Source: Abyssibius alkaniclasticus (GTDB lineage Bacteria > Pseudomonadota > Alphaproteobacteria > Rhodobacterales > Rhodobacteraceae). From it: a stretch of DNA of 64,000 nt. Location of the stretch: assembly GCF_020447305.1 (NCBI RefSeq), contig NZ_CP095732.1, positions 1,272,501 to 1,336,500 on the forward strand, written 5' to 3'. Positions 26,834-36,317 of this stretch are shown piece by piece (position 1 is the stretch's first letter; the number at the start of each line of letters is the position of its first letter). The notes beneath the pieces were generated by a model. The model made no database searches. It saw only the letters and a list, made by a program, of their open reading frames with translations, and was not told the origin of the DNA. The translations under genes were made by a program, and so were the position numbers.

Positions 26834-29320
26834 CTAGCCATCAATCCGGATTGTGGCATTCGCCGGGTCATAGGGGCTGTCTTCGACCACTTCGGCATCC
26901 CAAAGCTGGTTCAGCATCTTGACCTTCAGCTTCTGGCCGACCGTGGCCAGATCGGGGCGCACATAGCCCATGCCGATGGATTTGCCGAAATGCACGGAGT
27001 AACCGCCCGAGGTGAGGCGGCCGATCTTGGTATTTCCATCAAACAGCGCCTCGCGGCCCCAGGGGTCGCAATCGGCGGGGCCGTCGATGAGCAGGGTGAC
27101 GCATTTGGCGCGGATGCCGGTGGCCTCCATCGCCGCTTTGCCCTGGAAGTCTTTGGACAGGTCGACAAAGCGGGGCAGGTCGGCTTCCAGCGGGGTGGCG
27201 TCGCGGCCAAGCTCGGTGCCAAAGGCGCGGTAGGATTTTTCTTGGCGCAGCCAGTTTTGCGCGCGCGCGCCAACCAGCTTCATGCCGAATTCCGCCCCGG
27301 CCTTCTCAAGCTGGTCGAACAGGTAGTTCTGCATTTCGATCGGGTGGTGAAGCTCCCAGCCCAGCTCGCCGGTATAGGCCACACGGATGGCGTTGACGGG
27401 GCACATGCCAAGCTCGATTTGCCGGGCAGACAGCCAGGGGAAGCGCTTGTTGGACAGCGCGGTTTCTGGGTCGGCATCGCGGATGAGTTTTTTCAGCACG
27501 TCGCGCGATTTCGGCCCCGCAATGGCGAAAACGCCCCATTGTGTGGTGACATTCTGCACCTCGATGCGGCCAAACGCGGCCTCTTTGTCGGCCACGCATT
27601 TGCGCAGATAATCGGCGTCATAGGCTGTCCACGCGCCAGCAGAGACGAGATAATACTCGTCATCCTTAAGCCGCACGATGGTGTATTCGGTGCGGGTCGT
27701 GCCGGTTGGTGTCAGCGCATAGGTGAGGTTGATGCGGCCCACTTTCGGTAGCTTGTTGGTGGTGAACCAATCAAGGAAAGCCGTGGCACCGGGGCCTTTG
27801 ACGATATGTTTGGTAAACGCCGTGGCGTCGATCAACCCGACGCCGTTGCGGATGGCTTTGGCTTCCTCAACCGCATATTGCCACCAGCCGCCACGGCGGA
27901 AGCTGCGGCTATCATGATCATTGAAGCCCATGGGGGCGTAATAGTTCGGGCGTTCCCAGCCGTTTACCTGACCGAACTGCGCGCCGCGCGCGGCTTGCCG
28001 GTCATAGGCGGGCGAGGTGCGGAGCGGGCGGGCGGCGGGGCGTTCCTCATCGGGGTGGTGGAGGATGTAGACATGGTCATAGCACTCCTCGTTCTTGCGC
28101 ATGGCATACTCAGTCGTCATCCAATCGCCAAAACGCTTGGGGTCGAGCGACGCCATGTCGATTTCAGCCTCGCCATTCACCATCATCTGCGCAAGGTAAT
28201 AGCCGGTGCCGCCAGCCGCCGTGATGCCAAAGCTAAAGCCCTCGGCCAGCCACATATTGCGCAGGCCGGGCGCGGGGCCGACCAGCGGGTTGCCATCGGG
28301 GGTGTAGCAGATCGGGCCGTTGAAATCATCCTTCAAGCCGCTGTTCTCGCATGAGGGGATGCGGTGGATCATCGCCATATACTGGCTCTCAATGCGCTCC
28401 AGATCGAGCGGGAACAGGTCGGCGCGGAAACTGTCGGGCACGCCATATTCAAACCGGGCGGGGGCGTTCTTCTCGTAAACGCCCAAAATCCAGCCGCCGC
28501 GTTCCTCGCGCACATAGGATTGCGCATCGGCGTCGCGGATGACGGGGTGTTCGGGGTTGGTCTTGCGCCATTCCACCAGCGCGGGGTCGGACTCCATAAC
28601 GATGAACTGGTGTTCAACCGGAATGGCGGGGATCTTGATGCCAAGCAATTTGGCCGTGCGCTGGGCGTGGTTGCCGGTGGCTGTCACCACATGTTCGGCG
28701 CGGATTTCAAACCTGTCCTCTCCGGCCACCAGATTGCCGCCGCGCTCCACCATTTTGGTGCCGCGCACGATCCATTCGGACCCCGTCCATTCATAGCTGT
28801 CGACCTGCAGCTTGCGGTAAATCTCGGCCCCCAACTGGCGGGCGCCCTTGGCCATCGCCTGGGTGACATCGGCAGGGTTAATATAGCCGTCTTCGGTGTG
28901 GTAAAGCGCGCCTTTAAGGTCATCCGTGCGGATCAGCGGCCAGCGGGCCTTGATGTCATCCGGCGTGAGGAATTCATACTTGATGCCCACCGAATCGGCG
29001 GTAGAGGCATAGAGCATGTATTCGTCCATACGCTCTTGCGTTTGGGCCATGCGCAGGTTGCCCACCACCGAAAAGCCTGCATTCAACCCGGTTTCAGCCT
29101 CCAGCGTTTTGTAGAAATCAACCGAATACTGGTGGATATGGCTGGTGGCGTAACCCATGTTGAACAGCGGCAAAAGGCCGGCGGCGTGCCAGGTGGAACC
29201 GGATGTCAGCTCGTCACGCTCGATCAGAACGCATTCCCAGCCGGCCTTGGCCAGATGATAGGCAATGCCCGCCCCTACGGCCCCGCCGCCAACAACCAAT
29301 GCTTTGACCTGGGTTTTCAT
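26834..29320 (-). CDS. Dimethylglycine/sarcosine dehydrogenase-like FAD protein with GCV_T domain
   Basis: Large oxidoreductase of 828 residues. The N-terminal half is a DAO-type FAD domain with VVGGGAVGAGIAYHLAKAG at the start and GSTWHAAGL, whose His position matches the residue that binds FAD covalently in dimethylglycine dehydrogenase. The C-terminal half (from about 430) is an aminomethyltransferase GCV_T domain that would pass the formaldehyde unit to tetrahydrofolate. Roles include demethylation of dimethylglycine, sarcosine or similar N-methyl compounds. GGAG precedes the ATG at 29320; the longer frame to 29425 is not used. It is divergent from an amino acid transporter. Confidence 0.85.
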   Translation of the reverse strand: MKTQVKALVVGGGAVGAGIAYHLAKAGWECVLIERDELTSGSTWHAAGLLPLFNMGYATSHIHQYSVDFYKTLEAETGLNAGFSVVGNLRMAQTQERMDEYMLYASTADSVGIKYEFLTPDDIKARWPLIRTDDLKGALYHTEDGYINPADVTQAMAKGARQLGAEIYRKLQVDSYEWTGSEWIVRGTKMVERGGNLVAGEDRFEIRAEHVVTATGNHAQRTAKLLGIKIPAIPVEHQFIVMESDPALVEWRKTNPEHPVIRDADAQSYVREERGGWILGVYEKNAPARFEYGVPDSFRADLFPLDLERIESQYMAMIHRIPSCENSGLKDDFNGPICYTPDGNPLVGPAPGLRNMWLAEGFSFGITAAGGTGYYLAQMMVNGEAEIDMASLDPKRFGDWMTTEYAMRKNEECYDHVYILHHPDEERPAARPLRTSPAYDRQAARGAQFGQVNGWERPNYYAPMGFNDHDSRSFRRGGWWQYAVEEAKAIRNGVGLIDATAFTKHIVKGPGATAFLDWFTTNKLPKVGRINLTYALTPTGTTRTEYTIVRLKDDEYYLVSAGAWTAYDADYLRKCVADKEAAFGRIEVQNVTTQWGVFAIAGPKSRDVLKKLIRDADPETALSNKRFPWLSARQIELGMCPVNAIRVAYTGELGWELHHPIEMQNYLFDQLEKAGAEFGMKLVGARAQNWLRQEKSYRAFGTELGRDATPLEADLPRFVDLSKDFQGKAAMEATGIRAKCVTLLIDGPADCDPWGREALFDGNTKIGRLTSGGYSVHFGKSIGMGYVRPDLATVGQKLKVKMLNQLWDAEVVEDSPYDPANATIRIDG

Positions 29321-29448
29321 CGCTCGCTCCAATTCCTGATGATTTGGTAAAGCTATCATGCAGAACGGCGCGCGCAACTTGCGAGCGCCCGACCAGATGG
29401 CGGCTGCTTCCGACATGCGCGCCAATCAAAGCCGCATTTTGAGATGCA

Positions 29449-29476
29449 CTTGCCCCAGCCACGCCCTTGGGGCAAG
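29449..29476 (+). other. Inverted repeat in the leader of the binding protein gene
   Basis: CTTGCCCC (29449-29456) pairs with GGGGCAAG (29469-29476) around a 12-nt loop, about 20 nt before the ribosome binding site. It could be an mRNA leader structure or an operator. No further signal is visible in the 190-nt gap. Confidence 0.35.
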
Positions 29477-29509
29477 CTGGTGCCGGATTTTCAAAACGGA
29501 GTGCGGATT

Positions 29510-30301
29510 ATGCGACTTTCACATATGATTCTCGGCGCGGCGATGGCGGCGATCAGCCTGCCCGCGATGGCCCAGGATGTGCCCGACCTAGGGGGCCGCG
29601 AAGTGGTGGTGGTAACGGAAAACGCCTATCCGCCGCTGCAATTCATCGACCCGAGCAGCGGCGAGGCGATCGGCTGGGAATATGACGCGATGGCCGAAAT
29701 TGCCAAGCGGCTGAATATTACCGTGACCTACCAGAACATCAGCTGGGATGCGATGATCCCCGCCGTTTCGGAAGGCCAGTTCGATATGGGCATGACCGGC
29801 ATCACCATCCGCGATGACCGTCGCGAAATGGTCGATTTTTCCGAGCCTTACATGCGCAGCGAAATGTTCATGCTGGTGCGCGCCGATGAAGAGCGTTTCA
29901 GCGATGGCGCAAGCTTTGCCGCCAACCCCGATCTGCTGGTCGGCGCGCAGGCCGGCACCACGCCGTTCTATACCGCCGTTTACGAGGTGCTGGATGGCGA
30001 TGAGGCCAACCCGCGCATCAAGCTGTTTGAAACCTTTGGTGTGAGCATCGAAGCCTTGCGCAATGGCGATGTCGACCTTGTGCTGACCGATGGCACGGCG
30101 GGCAATGGCTATGTGCGCGCCAACCCCGACACGTTCAAACTGGTGGGCGCGCCGATGGGCGTTGAAGATTTCGGCTTTATCTTTCCACGTGGCAGCGACC
30201 TTGTCGGCCCGATGAATGCCGCAATTGCCGCAATGGCCGCCGATGGCACATTGGAAGCGCTGAACATCAAGTGGTTCCTTGAATATGAGATTGGCCAGTA
30301 A
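29510..30301 (+). CDS. Polar amino acid ABC transporter substrate-binding protein
   Basis: Periplasmic binding protein (SBP_bac_3 family) of 263 residues with a signal peptide (cleavage after AMAQ region, about residue 22). It has the family blocks [24 protein letters not shown] and [14 protein letters not shown] 8 nt before the ATG at 29510 fixes the start; the frame is open from 29444. The permease follows after 42 nt. The substrate is probably a polar or N-methylated amino acid, judged only from the divergent demethylating dehydrogenase. Confidence 0.88.
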   Translation: MRLSHMILGAAMAAISLPAMAQDVPDLGGREVVVVTENAYPPLQFIDPSSGEAIGWEYDAMAEIAKRLNITVTYQNISWDAMIPAVSEGQFDMGMTGITIRDDRREMVDFSEPYMRSEMFMLVRADEERFSDGASFAANPDLLVGAQAGTTPFYTAVYEVLDGDEANPRIKLFETFGVSIEALRNGDVDLVLTDGTAGNGYVRANPDTFKLVGAPMGVEDFGFIFPRGSDLVGPMNAAIAAMAADGTLEALNIKWFLEYEIGQ

Positions 30302-30343
30302 GGCCACCGGGCGCGGTGGGTTTGCCTGCCGCGCCGCTTTGTC

Positions 30344-31135
30344 ATGAATAAAAACCCCCCCAAGGATTTTCCCTATTGGCTGGTCGCCGTGGTGCTGATT
30401 GGCCTGTATCTCGCCTATCGCGTGGCGGTCGATGAGCTGTATGCGCAGGTCTATGCGCGCATTTCCCAGGGCATTGCGATGACCATCGAGGTTGCGCTGG
30501 TGGCCTTTGCGCTGGCCACGGTGCTGGGGCTTGGCCTTGCCGTGGCGGCGCTGAGCCGGTTCATCGTGCTGCGCCAGATCGCGCGCTTCTACATCGAAGT
30601 CGTGCGCGGCGTGCCGATTCTGGTGCTGCTGTTCTACATCGCCTTTGTGGCCGCGCCGGTCTTTGTGGTGGCCATCAATGCGCTGATCGAGCCCTTGGGG
30701 TTTGAAGCCATGCGCCCGCGCGATCTGTCGATGAAATGGCGCGCAATACTGGCGCTGATGATAGGCTATGGCGCCTTTCTGGCCGAGGTGTTTCGTGCGG
30801 GGCTGCAATCGGTCGACCCGGGGCAAATCGAGGCGGCCGAGGCTTTGGGGCTGAACGGCTGGCAACGCTTCCGGCTGATCGTGTTCCCGCAGGCCATTCG
30901 CACGGTGCTGCCGCCCCTGGGCAATGATTTTGTGGCAATGGTCAAAGACAGCTCGCTTGTGTCGGTGCTGGGCGTGGCCGACATCACCCAGCTTGGCAAA
31001 ACCTATGCTGCCGGAAGTTTCCGCTATTTCGAGGCGTATAATATAGTCGCCTTCATCTACCTTGCCATGACGATCGGCCTGTCGCTTGCGCTGCGCCGGC
31101 TGGAGCGCCATATGCGCAAGAACACCCACCAATAG
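30344..31135 (+). CDS. Polar amino acid ABC transporter permease (HisM/GlnP family)
   Basis: Inner-membrane permease of 263 residues with about five membrane helices. Family motifs are EVVRGVPILVLLFY and the EAA loop EAAEALGLNGWQRFRLIVFPQA. It pairs with the binding protein just upstream. No ATPase gene adjoins it: the next gene, 9 nt downstream, encodes a peptidase. An ATPase elsewhere in the genome must complete the importer, or the locus has lost one. Confidence 0.88.
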   Translation: MNKNPPKDFPYWLVAVVLIGLYLAYRVAVDELYAQVYARISQGIAMTIEVALVAFALATVLGLGLAVAALSRFIVLRQIARFYIEVVRGVPILVLLFYIAFVAAPVFVVAINALIEPLGFEAMRPRDLSMKWRAILALMIGYGAFLAEVFRAGLQSVDPGQIEAAEALGLNGWQRFRLIVFPQAIRTVLPPLGNDFVAMVKDSSLVSVLGVADITQLGKTYAAGSFRYFEAYNIVAFIYLAMTIGLSLALRRLERHMRKNTHQ

Positions 31136-31144
31136 GAGCCGCGT

Positions 31145-33166
31145 ATGAACCCGCTGTTGCAGGACTGGAGCGCGCCTTTCGGGATGCCGCCCTTTGCCGA
31201 AATCAAGCCCGAACATTATGCCGAGGCGTTTGCGGCAGGCTTTGCCGAAGCGCGGGCGCATATCGAGGCGATTGCCACAAATCCGGAAGCGCCCGGTTTT
31301 GCCAATACGGTGGATGCGCTGGAGCGCGCCGATGCGCTGCTCAGCCGGGTTTCGGGCGTGTTCGACAATATCTCCAGCGCAGATAGCAGCCCCGAATTGC
31401 AGGCGCTGGAACGCGATCTGGCCCCGCAGCAAGCGCGGTTTGCCAGCGAACTTGCAAGTGACAAGCGGCTTTATGCGCGTCTGTCGGTGCTGGATGCGCA
31501 GCGCGCCGATCTGGGGCTGAGCGGCGAGCAGGAGGAGGTGCTGAAGCAGTATCTGCGCATGTTCCGCCGGGCGGGTGCGCATCTGGCGGCGGAGAAGGTT
31601 GCGCGGCTCAAGGAAATTGCCGCGCGTATGGCCAGCCTTGGCACGCAGTTTACGCAAAACCTGCTGAAGGACGAGGCGGCCTGGGAAATGCCGCTTGCCG
31701 CCGATGATCTGGCCGGCCTGCCCGAAGATCTGGTTGAGGCCCTGGCCGCAGCGGCGGGCGAGCGTGGGCACAAGGGGCATTGCCTGACCCTGTCACGCGC
31801 ATTGATCATGCCGTTCTTGCAATTCTCCAACCGGCGTGATTTGCGCAAGCTGGCCTTTGAGGCCTGGGAGGCGCGCGGCGCCAATGGCGGGGCGACCGAC
31901 AATCGCGCCATTGCCCGCGAAATGCTGGAACTGCGCGCCGAGCGCGCACAGCTTCTGGGCTATGGCTCGTTTTCCGCCCTTCGGCTGGAAGCTGAAATGG
32001 CCGGAACGCCGGAAGCGGTGCGCGGCTTGCTGGCCCGCGTGTGGGAACCTGCGCGCAGCGCCGCCCTGCGCGATGCCGACGCCTTGCAAGAGCTGATGGC
32101 CGCCGATGGTGTGCAGGATGATCTGCGCCCCTGGGACTGGCGGCGCTACGCCACCAGCTTGCAAAAGCGCGATTTCGATATCGATGAGAACGAGGTGAAG
32201 CCGTATTTGCAGCTTGATGCAATGATCGAGGCGGGTTTCGATGTGGCCAACAAGCTGTTCGGCCTGGAGTTCACACCGCTTGAAATTCCGCTTTACCACC
32301 CAGATGCGCGGGCCTGGGAGGTGCGCGAGGGCGCGCGGCATATCGGAGTGTTCATCGGTGACTATTTCGCGCGGCCTTCCAAACGTTCGGGCGCATGGTG
32401 CTGGCGTTTTCGCCCCCAGCAGGCGCTGAACGGTCAGCAGCGCCCGATCGTGGTGAATGTCTGCAATTCGGCCAAACCGCCCAAGGGCAGCCCCGCGCTG
32501 CTGACCTTTGATGACGCGCGCACGCTGTTTCATGAATTCGGCCATGCGCTGCACCAATTGCTCTCGGATGTGACCTATCCCAGCGTTTCGGGCACCTCGG
32601 TGCCGCTGGATTTTGTGGAATTGCCCAGCCAGTTGTTCGAGCATTGGCTGGCCACGCCCGAGGTTCTGCGCAAATTTGCCCGTCATTACAAAACCGGCCA
32701 CGCCATGCCCGAAGACCTGATTGCCCGCATCAAGGCGGCTGAAAATTTCGACCAGGGCTTTGCAACGGTCGAGTTTATTGCCAGCGCGATGGTCGATCTT
32801 GACCTGCATTTAGGCCCGCCCCCTGCCGACCCGATGCAGGCCCAGGCCGCCACGCTGGACAGGCTGGCCATGCCGGCGGCGATCCGGATGCGCCACGCCT
32901 TGCCGCATTTTGCGCATATCTTTGCCGGTGATGGCTATGCCAGCGGCTATTATTCCTATATGTGGTCGGAGGTGATGGATGCCGATGCGTTTGAAGCCTT
33001 TGAGGAAGCCGGTGATGTGTTCGACCCCGCCACCGCGCAACGCCTGCGCAAGCATATTCTGGCAGCCGGGGGTGCAGGCCCGGCCGAGGCCGCCTATATC
33101 GCGTTTCGCGGGCGTATGCCGGGGGTTGAAGCCTTGCTGCGCGGACGAGGCTTTCCGGTTGAGTGA
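31145..33166 (+). CDS. M3-family oligopeptidase (peptidyl-dipeptidase / oligopeptidase A)
   Basis: Zinc metallopeptidase of 673 residues, matching the ~680 of PrlC/Dcp proteins. The zinc site is HEFGH at 463-467, with the third ligand Glu about 25 residues later (near LDFVELPSQ). No signal peptide is present, so it acts in the cytoplasm and degrades short peptides, including cleaved signal peptides in the case of PrlC. It follows the amino acid permease by 9 nt and may be read from the same promoter. Confidence 0.9.
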   Translation: MNPLLQDWSAPFGMPPFAEIKPEHYAEAFAAGFAEARAHIEAIATNPEAPGFANTVDALERADALLSRVSGVFDNISSADSSPELQALERDLAPQQARFASELASDKRLYARLSVLDAQRADLGLSGEQEEVLKQYLRMFRRAGAHLAAEKVARLKEIAARMASLGTQFTQNLLKDEAAWEMPLAADDLAGLPEDLVEALAAAAGERGHKGHCLTLSRALIMPFLQFSNRRDLRKLAFEAWEARGANGGATDNRAIAREMLELRAERAQLLGYGSFSALRLEAEMAGTPEAVRGLLARVWEPARSAALRDADALQELMAADGVQDDLRPWDWRRYATSLQKRDFDIDENEVKPYLQLDAMIEAGFDVANKLFGLEFTPLEIPLYHPDARAWEVREGARHIGVFIGDYFARPSKRSGAWCWRFRPQQALNGQQRPIVVNVCNSAKPPKGSPALLTFDDARTLFHEFGHALHQLLSDVTYPSVSGTSVPLDFVELPSQLFEHWLATPEVLRKFARHYKTGHAMPEDLIARIKAAENFDQGFATVEFIASAMVDLDLHLGPPPADPMQAQAATLDRLAMPAAIRMRHALPHFAHIFAGDGYASGYYSYMWSEVMDADAFEAFEEAGDVFDPATAQRLRKHILAAGGAGPAEAAYIAFRGRMPGVEALLRGRGFPVE

Positions 33167-33244
33167 AGTCTGACAACTGGTCTAAAAACCGCCTGTTCTA
33201 CAAATTTTCATGGGTTATCAGGCAATTACGCGTTGCATTAGATG

Positions 33245-33260
33245 TTTTAGTAAACTAAAA
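33245..33260. promoter_or_regulatory. AT-rich palindrome upstream of the MucR-like gene
   Basis: TTTTAGT-AA-ACTAAAA is a perfect 7+7 inverted repeat in a 200-nt AT-rich gap, about 115 nt before the regulator start. MucR/Ros proteins bind AT-rich sites and repress their own genes, so this may be an operator. It could also act as a weak terminator for the peptidase gene. Confidence 0.4.
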
Positions 33261-33372
33261 AATAGCGGTGCGAGCAGGTGTTCATGCGTGTAATTATTGG
33301 TCTTAGTCTGGTAAGTGTGGTAAGAAAACAGTGCCCGTCTCTAAATTGGTATTACTGTAGGAGACAGTGACA

Positions 33373-33813
33373 ATGGAAGAAGAAACAAGCGCTCCTGACA
33401 CGTTGGAACTGCTGGCCATGACAACCGATGTCGTGGTGTCTTTCGCGTCAAAAAATGAAATGGCCGCCGGTGATGTGCCCGACATGATCGCCAGCGTCTA
33501 TGCCATGTTCAAGCAGCTTGCCGAAGGTGAGTTGAGCGCGCCGCAAGAAGATCTTGTGCCTGCCGTGCCGATCAAGAAATCCATCACGCGCGATTATATC
33601 ATTTGTCTGGAAGATGGTAAGAAGCTGAAAATGCTGCGCCGTCACCTGGCGTCGGCCTATGATATGACGCCCGAGCAATATCGTGAGAAATGGGGCTTGA
33701 AAGCCGATTATCCGATGGTTGCGCCCGCCTATGCCGAACTGCGCCAGCAGCTTGCCAAGAAAATCGGCCTTGGCCGCAAGGGCAAGGGGCGCCCGCGCAA
33801 AACCAAAGAGTGA
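33373..33813 (+). CDS. MucR/Ros-family transcriptional regulator
   Basis: A 146-residue member of the prokaryotic zinc-finger family. The domain lies at about 75-125 (CLEDGKKLKMLRRHL, then MTPEQYREKWGL). In Ros the zinc ligands are Cys, Cys/Asp, His, His. Here Cys, Asp and the first His are present, but the last His position is Tyr (RHLASAY). The finger may therefore fold without zinc, as reported for some rhizobial relatives. The basic C-terminus (RKGKGRPRK) aids DNA binding. TAGGAG favours ATG 33373 over GTG 33367. MucR proteins silence many surface and motility genes. Confidence 0.88.
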   Translation: MEEETSAPDTLELLAMTTDVVVSFASKNEMAAGDVPDMIASVYAMFKQLAEGELSAPQEDLVPAVPIKKSITRDYIICLEDGKKLKMLRRHLASAYDMTPEQYREKWGLKADYPMVAPAYAELRQQLAKKIGLGRKGKGRPRKTKE

Positions 33814-33851
33814 TGCGGAATTGCCCCGCGCGCAGTTTGCGCGTATAGGAG

Positions 33852-33883
33852 CGGCGCGGGAAAACCTGCGCCGTTTTTGTTTT
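33852..33883 (+). terminator. Rho-independent terminator of the MucR-like gene
   Basis: CGGCGCGGG (33852-33860) pairs with CCTGCGCCG (33865-33873) over an AAAA loop, followed by TTTTTGTTTT. It ends only 10 nt before the miaB start, so miaB must depend on a promoter overlapping it or on read-through. Confidence 0.82.
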
Positions 33884-33893
33884 GGGAAAGCTC

Positions 33894-35216
33894 ATGTCTG
33901 CGCCGAAGAAGCTGTTCGTTAAAACCTGGGGCTGTCAGATGAATGTCTATGACAGCGAGCGCATGGCCGAGGCGATGGGCGCATCGGGCTATGAGGCGAC
34001 GGAGTCGGCTGATGATGCCGATATGATTCTGCTGAACACCTGCCATATCCGCGAAAAGGCATCCGAGAAGATGTATTCCGAGCTTGGCCGCCTGAAAGAA
34101 CACAAGCTCGCGCGCCCCGATGTGAAAATTGGCGTGGCGGGCTGTGTGGCACAGGCCGAGGGCGCCGAGATTATTCGCCGCCAGCCGATGGTCGATGTGG
34201 TGGTGGGCCCGCAGGCCTATCATCGTCTGCCCGATATGGTGGCGCGCTCCAGCAATGGCGCCAAGGTTGTCGATACCGAGTTCCCCGAGGAAGACAAGTT
34301 TACGCGCCTGCCGCGCGGCCCGAAAGCACGGCGCGCACCGGCGGCGTTTTTGACCGTGCAGGAAGGTTGCGACAAGTTTTGCGCCTTTTGCGTGGTGCCC
34401 TATACGCGCGGTGCCGAGGTCAGCCGCCCGGTTGCGCGCATTATCGCCGAGGCGCGTGATCTGGTAGAGCGCGGCGTGGTCGAACTGACCTTGCTTGGCC
34501 AGAATGTGAATGCCTATCACGGGGCCGGGCCGGATGGCGAAGCCTGGTCGCTGGCACAATTGGTGCGCGAGTTGGCAAGGCTCGATGGGCTGGAGCGCAT
34601 TCGCTACACCACCAGCCACCCCAATGATATGAGCGATGATCTTTACGCAGCCCATGCCGAATTGGACAAGCTGATGCCCTATTTGCACCTGCCGGTGCAG
34701 TCGGGCAGCGACAGGATTCTGAAAGCCATGAACCGCCGCCACACGGCTGAAACCTATATGCGTGTGATCGAGCGGATGCGCGCAGCCCGCCCCGATATGG
34801 CGCTTTCGGGTGATTTTATTGTCGGCTTTCCGGGGGAGTCCGATGAAGATTTCGCCGATACGATGGCGCTGGTGAAAGAGGTTGGCTACGGCTCGGCCTT
34901 CAGCTTCAAATATTCGGCGCGGCCGGGCACACCGGCGGCTGGGCGTGAATTGGTGCCCGATGATGTTGCGCATGAACGTTTGCTCACCCTGCAAGCGCAG
35001 ATTACCGCCGACCAGTTTGCCTTTCAGACCAGCATGATTGGCCGCACTTTGCCGGTATTGGTGGAAAAGAGCGGCCGCAAGGCCGGGCAGGTGATTGGCA
35101 AATCGCCCTACCTGCACGCCGTGCATTTTGAAGCGCCCGCAACATCTATTGGCCAGATAGTGCCGGTGCGTATTGTTGCCAGCGAGAAGAATTCGCTGAC
35201 CGGTCGGGCCGAGTAA
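33894..35216 (+). CDS. miaB: tRNA-2-methylthio-N6-dimethylallyladenosine synthase MiaB
   Basis: Radical-SAM methylthiotransferase that modifies A37 of tRNAs reading UNN codons. It has 440 residues. The N-terminal cluster Cys are in WGCQMN, NTCHI and AGCVAQ. The radical SAM site is GCDKFCAFC (C-x3-C-x2-C), followed by a TRAM domain (about 375-438). A TTG at 33882 is in frame but lies in the terminator; the ATG at 33894 gives the family start. It heads the miaB-phoH-ybeY-corC-lnt cluster. Confidence 0.95.
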   Translation: MSAPKKLFVKTWGCQMNVYDSERMAEAMGASGYEATESADDADMILLNTCHIREKASEKMYSELGRLKEHKLARPDVKIGVAGCVAQAEGAEIIRRQPMVDVVVGPQAYHRLPDMVARSSNGAKVVDTEFPEEDKFTRLPRGPKARRAPAAFLTVQEGCDKFCAFCVVPYTRGAEVSRPVARIIAEARDLVERGVVELTLLGQNVNAYHGAGPDGEAWSLAQLVRELARLDGLERIRYTTSHPNDMSDDLYAAHAELDKLMPYLHLPVQSGSDRILKAMNRRHTAETYMRVIERMRAARPDMALSGDFIVGFPGESDEDFADTMALVKEVGYGSAFSFKYSARPGTPAAGRELVPDDVAHERLLTLQAQITADQFAFQTSMIGRTLPVLVEKSGRKAGQVIGKSPYLHAVHFEAPATSIGQIVPVRIVASEKNSLTGRAE

Positions 35217-35300
35217 CACAATATTCATGAAACTCCGACTTGCCAGACGCAGGATGTTGAGGCAGGCTGGACCTTATTTCGCAAAAGGACCAAACCGCCT

Positions 35301-36317
35301 TTGACACAGCATGACACGTCGATTCAATCGCCGCCAGCTTCGGATGAAACCGCGCTGACATTCCCCGACAACCGGCTGCTGATCGACCTGTGTGGCGAGT
35401 TGGATTCAAACCTTACCCGTGTCGAGCAAGGCCATGATGTGCAGATCGTGCATCGTGGCAACGAGGTTGTGCTTTATGGTGAACCGGCGGCACGGCGCAT
35501 GGCAGCGGCGACTTTGCAGGGGCTATATGCGCGGCTGCGTGCCGGGCGCGCGGTTGAACCGGGCGATGTGGATGCCGCCATCCGGATGCAGGGCGAGGTG
35601 TTTGAAGCGCCGATGACCACCGAGCAGATTGAAATGTTCGCCGGTGGCCCACTGGAAATTCGCACCCGCAAGCGCGTTGTCGAGCCGCGCACGCAAACCC
35701 AGAAACTATATGTCAAATCGCTGTTCGATCATGAGCTTGTTTTCGGCCTTGGCCCGGCGGGCACGGGCAAAACCTATCTGGCCGTGGCAGCCGCCGTGTC
35801 GATGTTCATGGAAGGGCGGGTTGACCGGATCATCCTAAGCCGCCCCGCGGTTGAGGCGGGCGAGCGGCTTGGCTTTCTGCCCGGCGACATGAAGGAAAAA
35901 GTCGACCCCTATATGCAGCCGCTTTACGATGCGCTGAATGATTTCATTCCCGGCAAGCAGCTTGGCCGGATGATGGAGGAAAAGCAGATCGAGATTGCGC
36001 CGCTGGCCTTCATGCGCGGGCGCACATTGTCCAATGCCTTTGTGGTGCTGGACGAGGCGCAGAACTCGACCACCATGCAGATGAAAATGTTCCTCACCCG
36101 GCTTGGCGAGGGTTCGCGCATGGCGATAACCGGCGACCCGACCCAGATTGACCTGCCGCGCGGCGTGACCAGCGGGCTGGTCGAGGCCGAGCAGGTTTTG
36201 GCCGGCGTCAAAGGCGTGGGGATGACGCATTTCACCGCCGATGACGTGGTGCGCCACCCGATGGTTGCGCGCATCATCAAGGCCTATGACGCTGCCGCCC
36301 TGCGCCGAAATGCCTGA
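35301..36317 (+). CDS. PhoH-family ATPase
   Basis: Cytoplasmic P-loop ATPase of 338 residues with Walker A GPAGTGKT (about residue 152) and Walker B VVLDEAQN, plus the N-terminal KH-like region of PhoH proteins. Location between miaB and ybeY is typical and suggests a role in RNA or ribosome maturation with YbeY. The best start is TTG at 35301 with AAAGGA upstream. No in-frame ATG is available before the conserved region. The ATG of ybeY overlaps its end. Confidence 0.9.
   Translation: MTQHDTSIQSPPASDETALTFPDNRLLIDLCGELDSNLTRVEQGHDVQIVHRGNEVVLYGEPAARRMAAATLQGLYARLRAGRAVEPGDVDAAIRMQGEVFEAPMTTEQIEMFAGGPLEIRTRKRVVEPRTQTQKLYVKSLFDHELVFGLGPAGTGKTYLAVAAAVSMFMEGRVDRIILSRPAVEAGERLGFLPGDMKEKVDPYMQPLYDALNDFIPGKQLGRMMEEKQIEIAPLAFMRGRTLSNAFVVLDEAQNSTTMQMKMFLTRLGEGSRMAITGDPTQIDLPRGVTSGLVEAEQVLAGVKGVGMTHFTADDVVRHPMVARIIKAYDAAALRRNA

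Noticed and set aside
29588-31780. 730-codon open frame on the minus strand
   Set aside because: It runs antisense to the amino acid binding protein, permease and M3 peptidase genes. The His/Gln/Arg-rich composition is what GC-rich codon use gives in the opposite frame, and there is no ribosome binding site or family motif.
33210-33293. Short Cys-containing frame (27 codons) in the AT-rich gap before the MucR-like gene
   Set aside because: No ribosome binding site, and the frame contains the AT palindrome, so it is more likely regulatory DNA.
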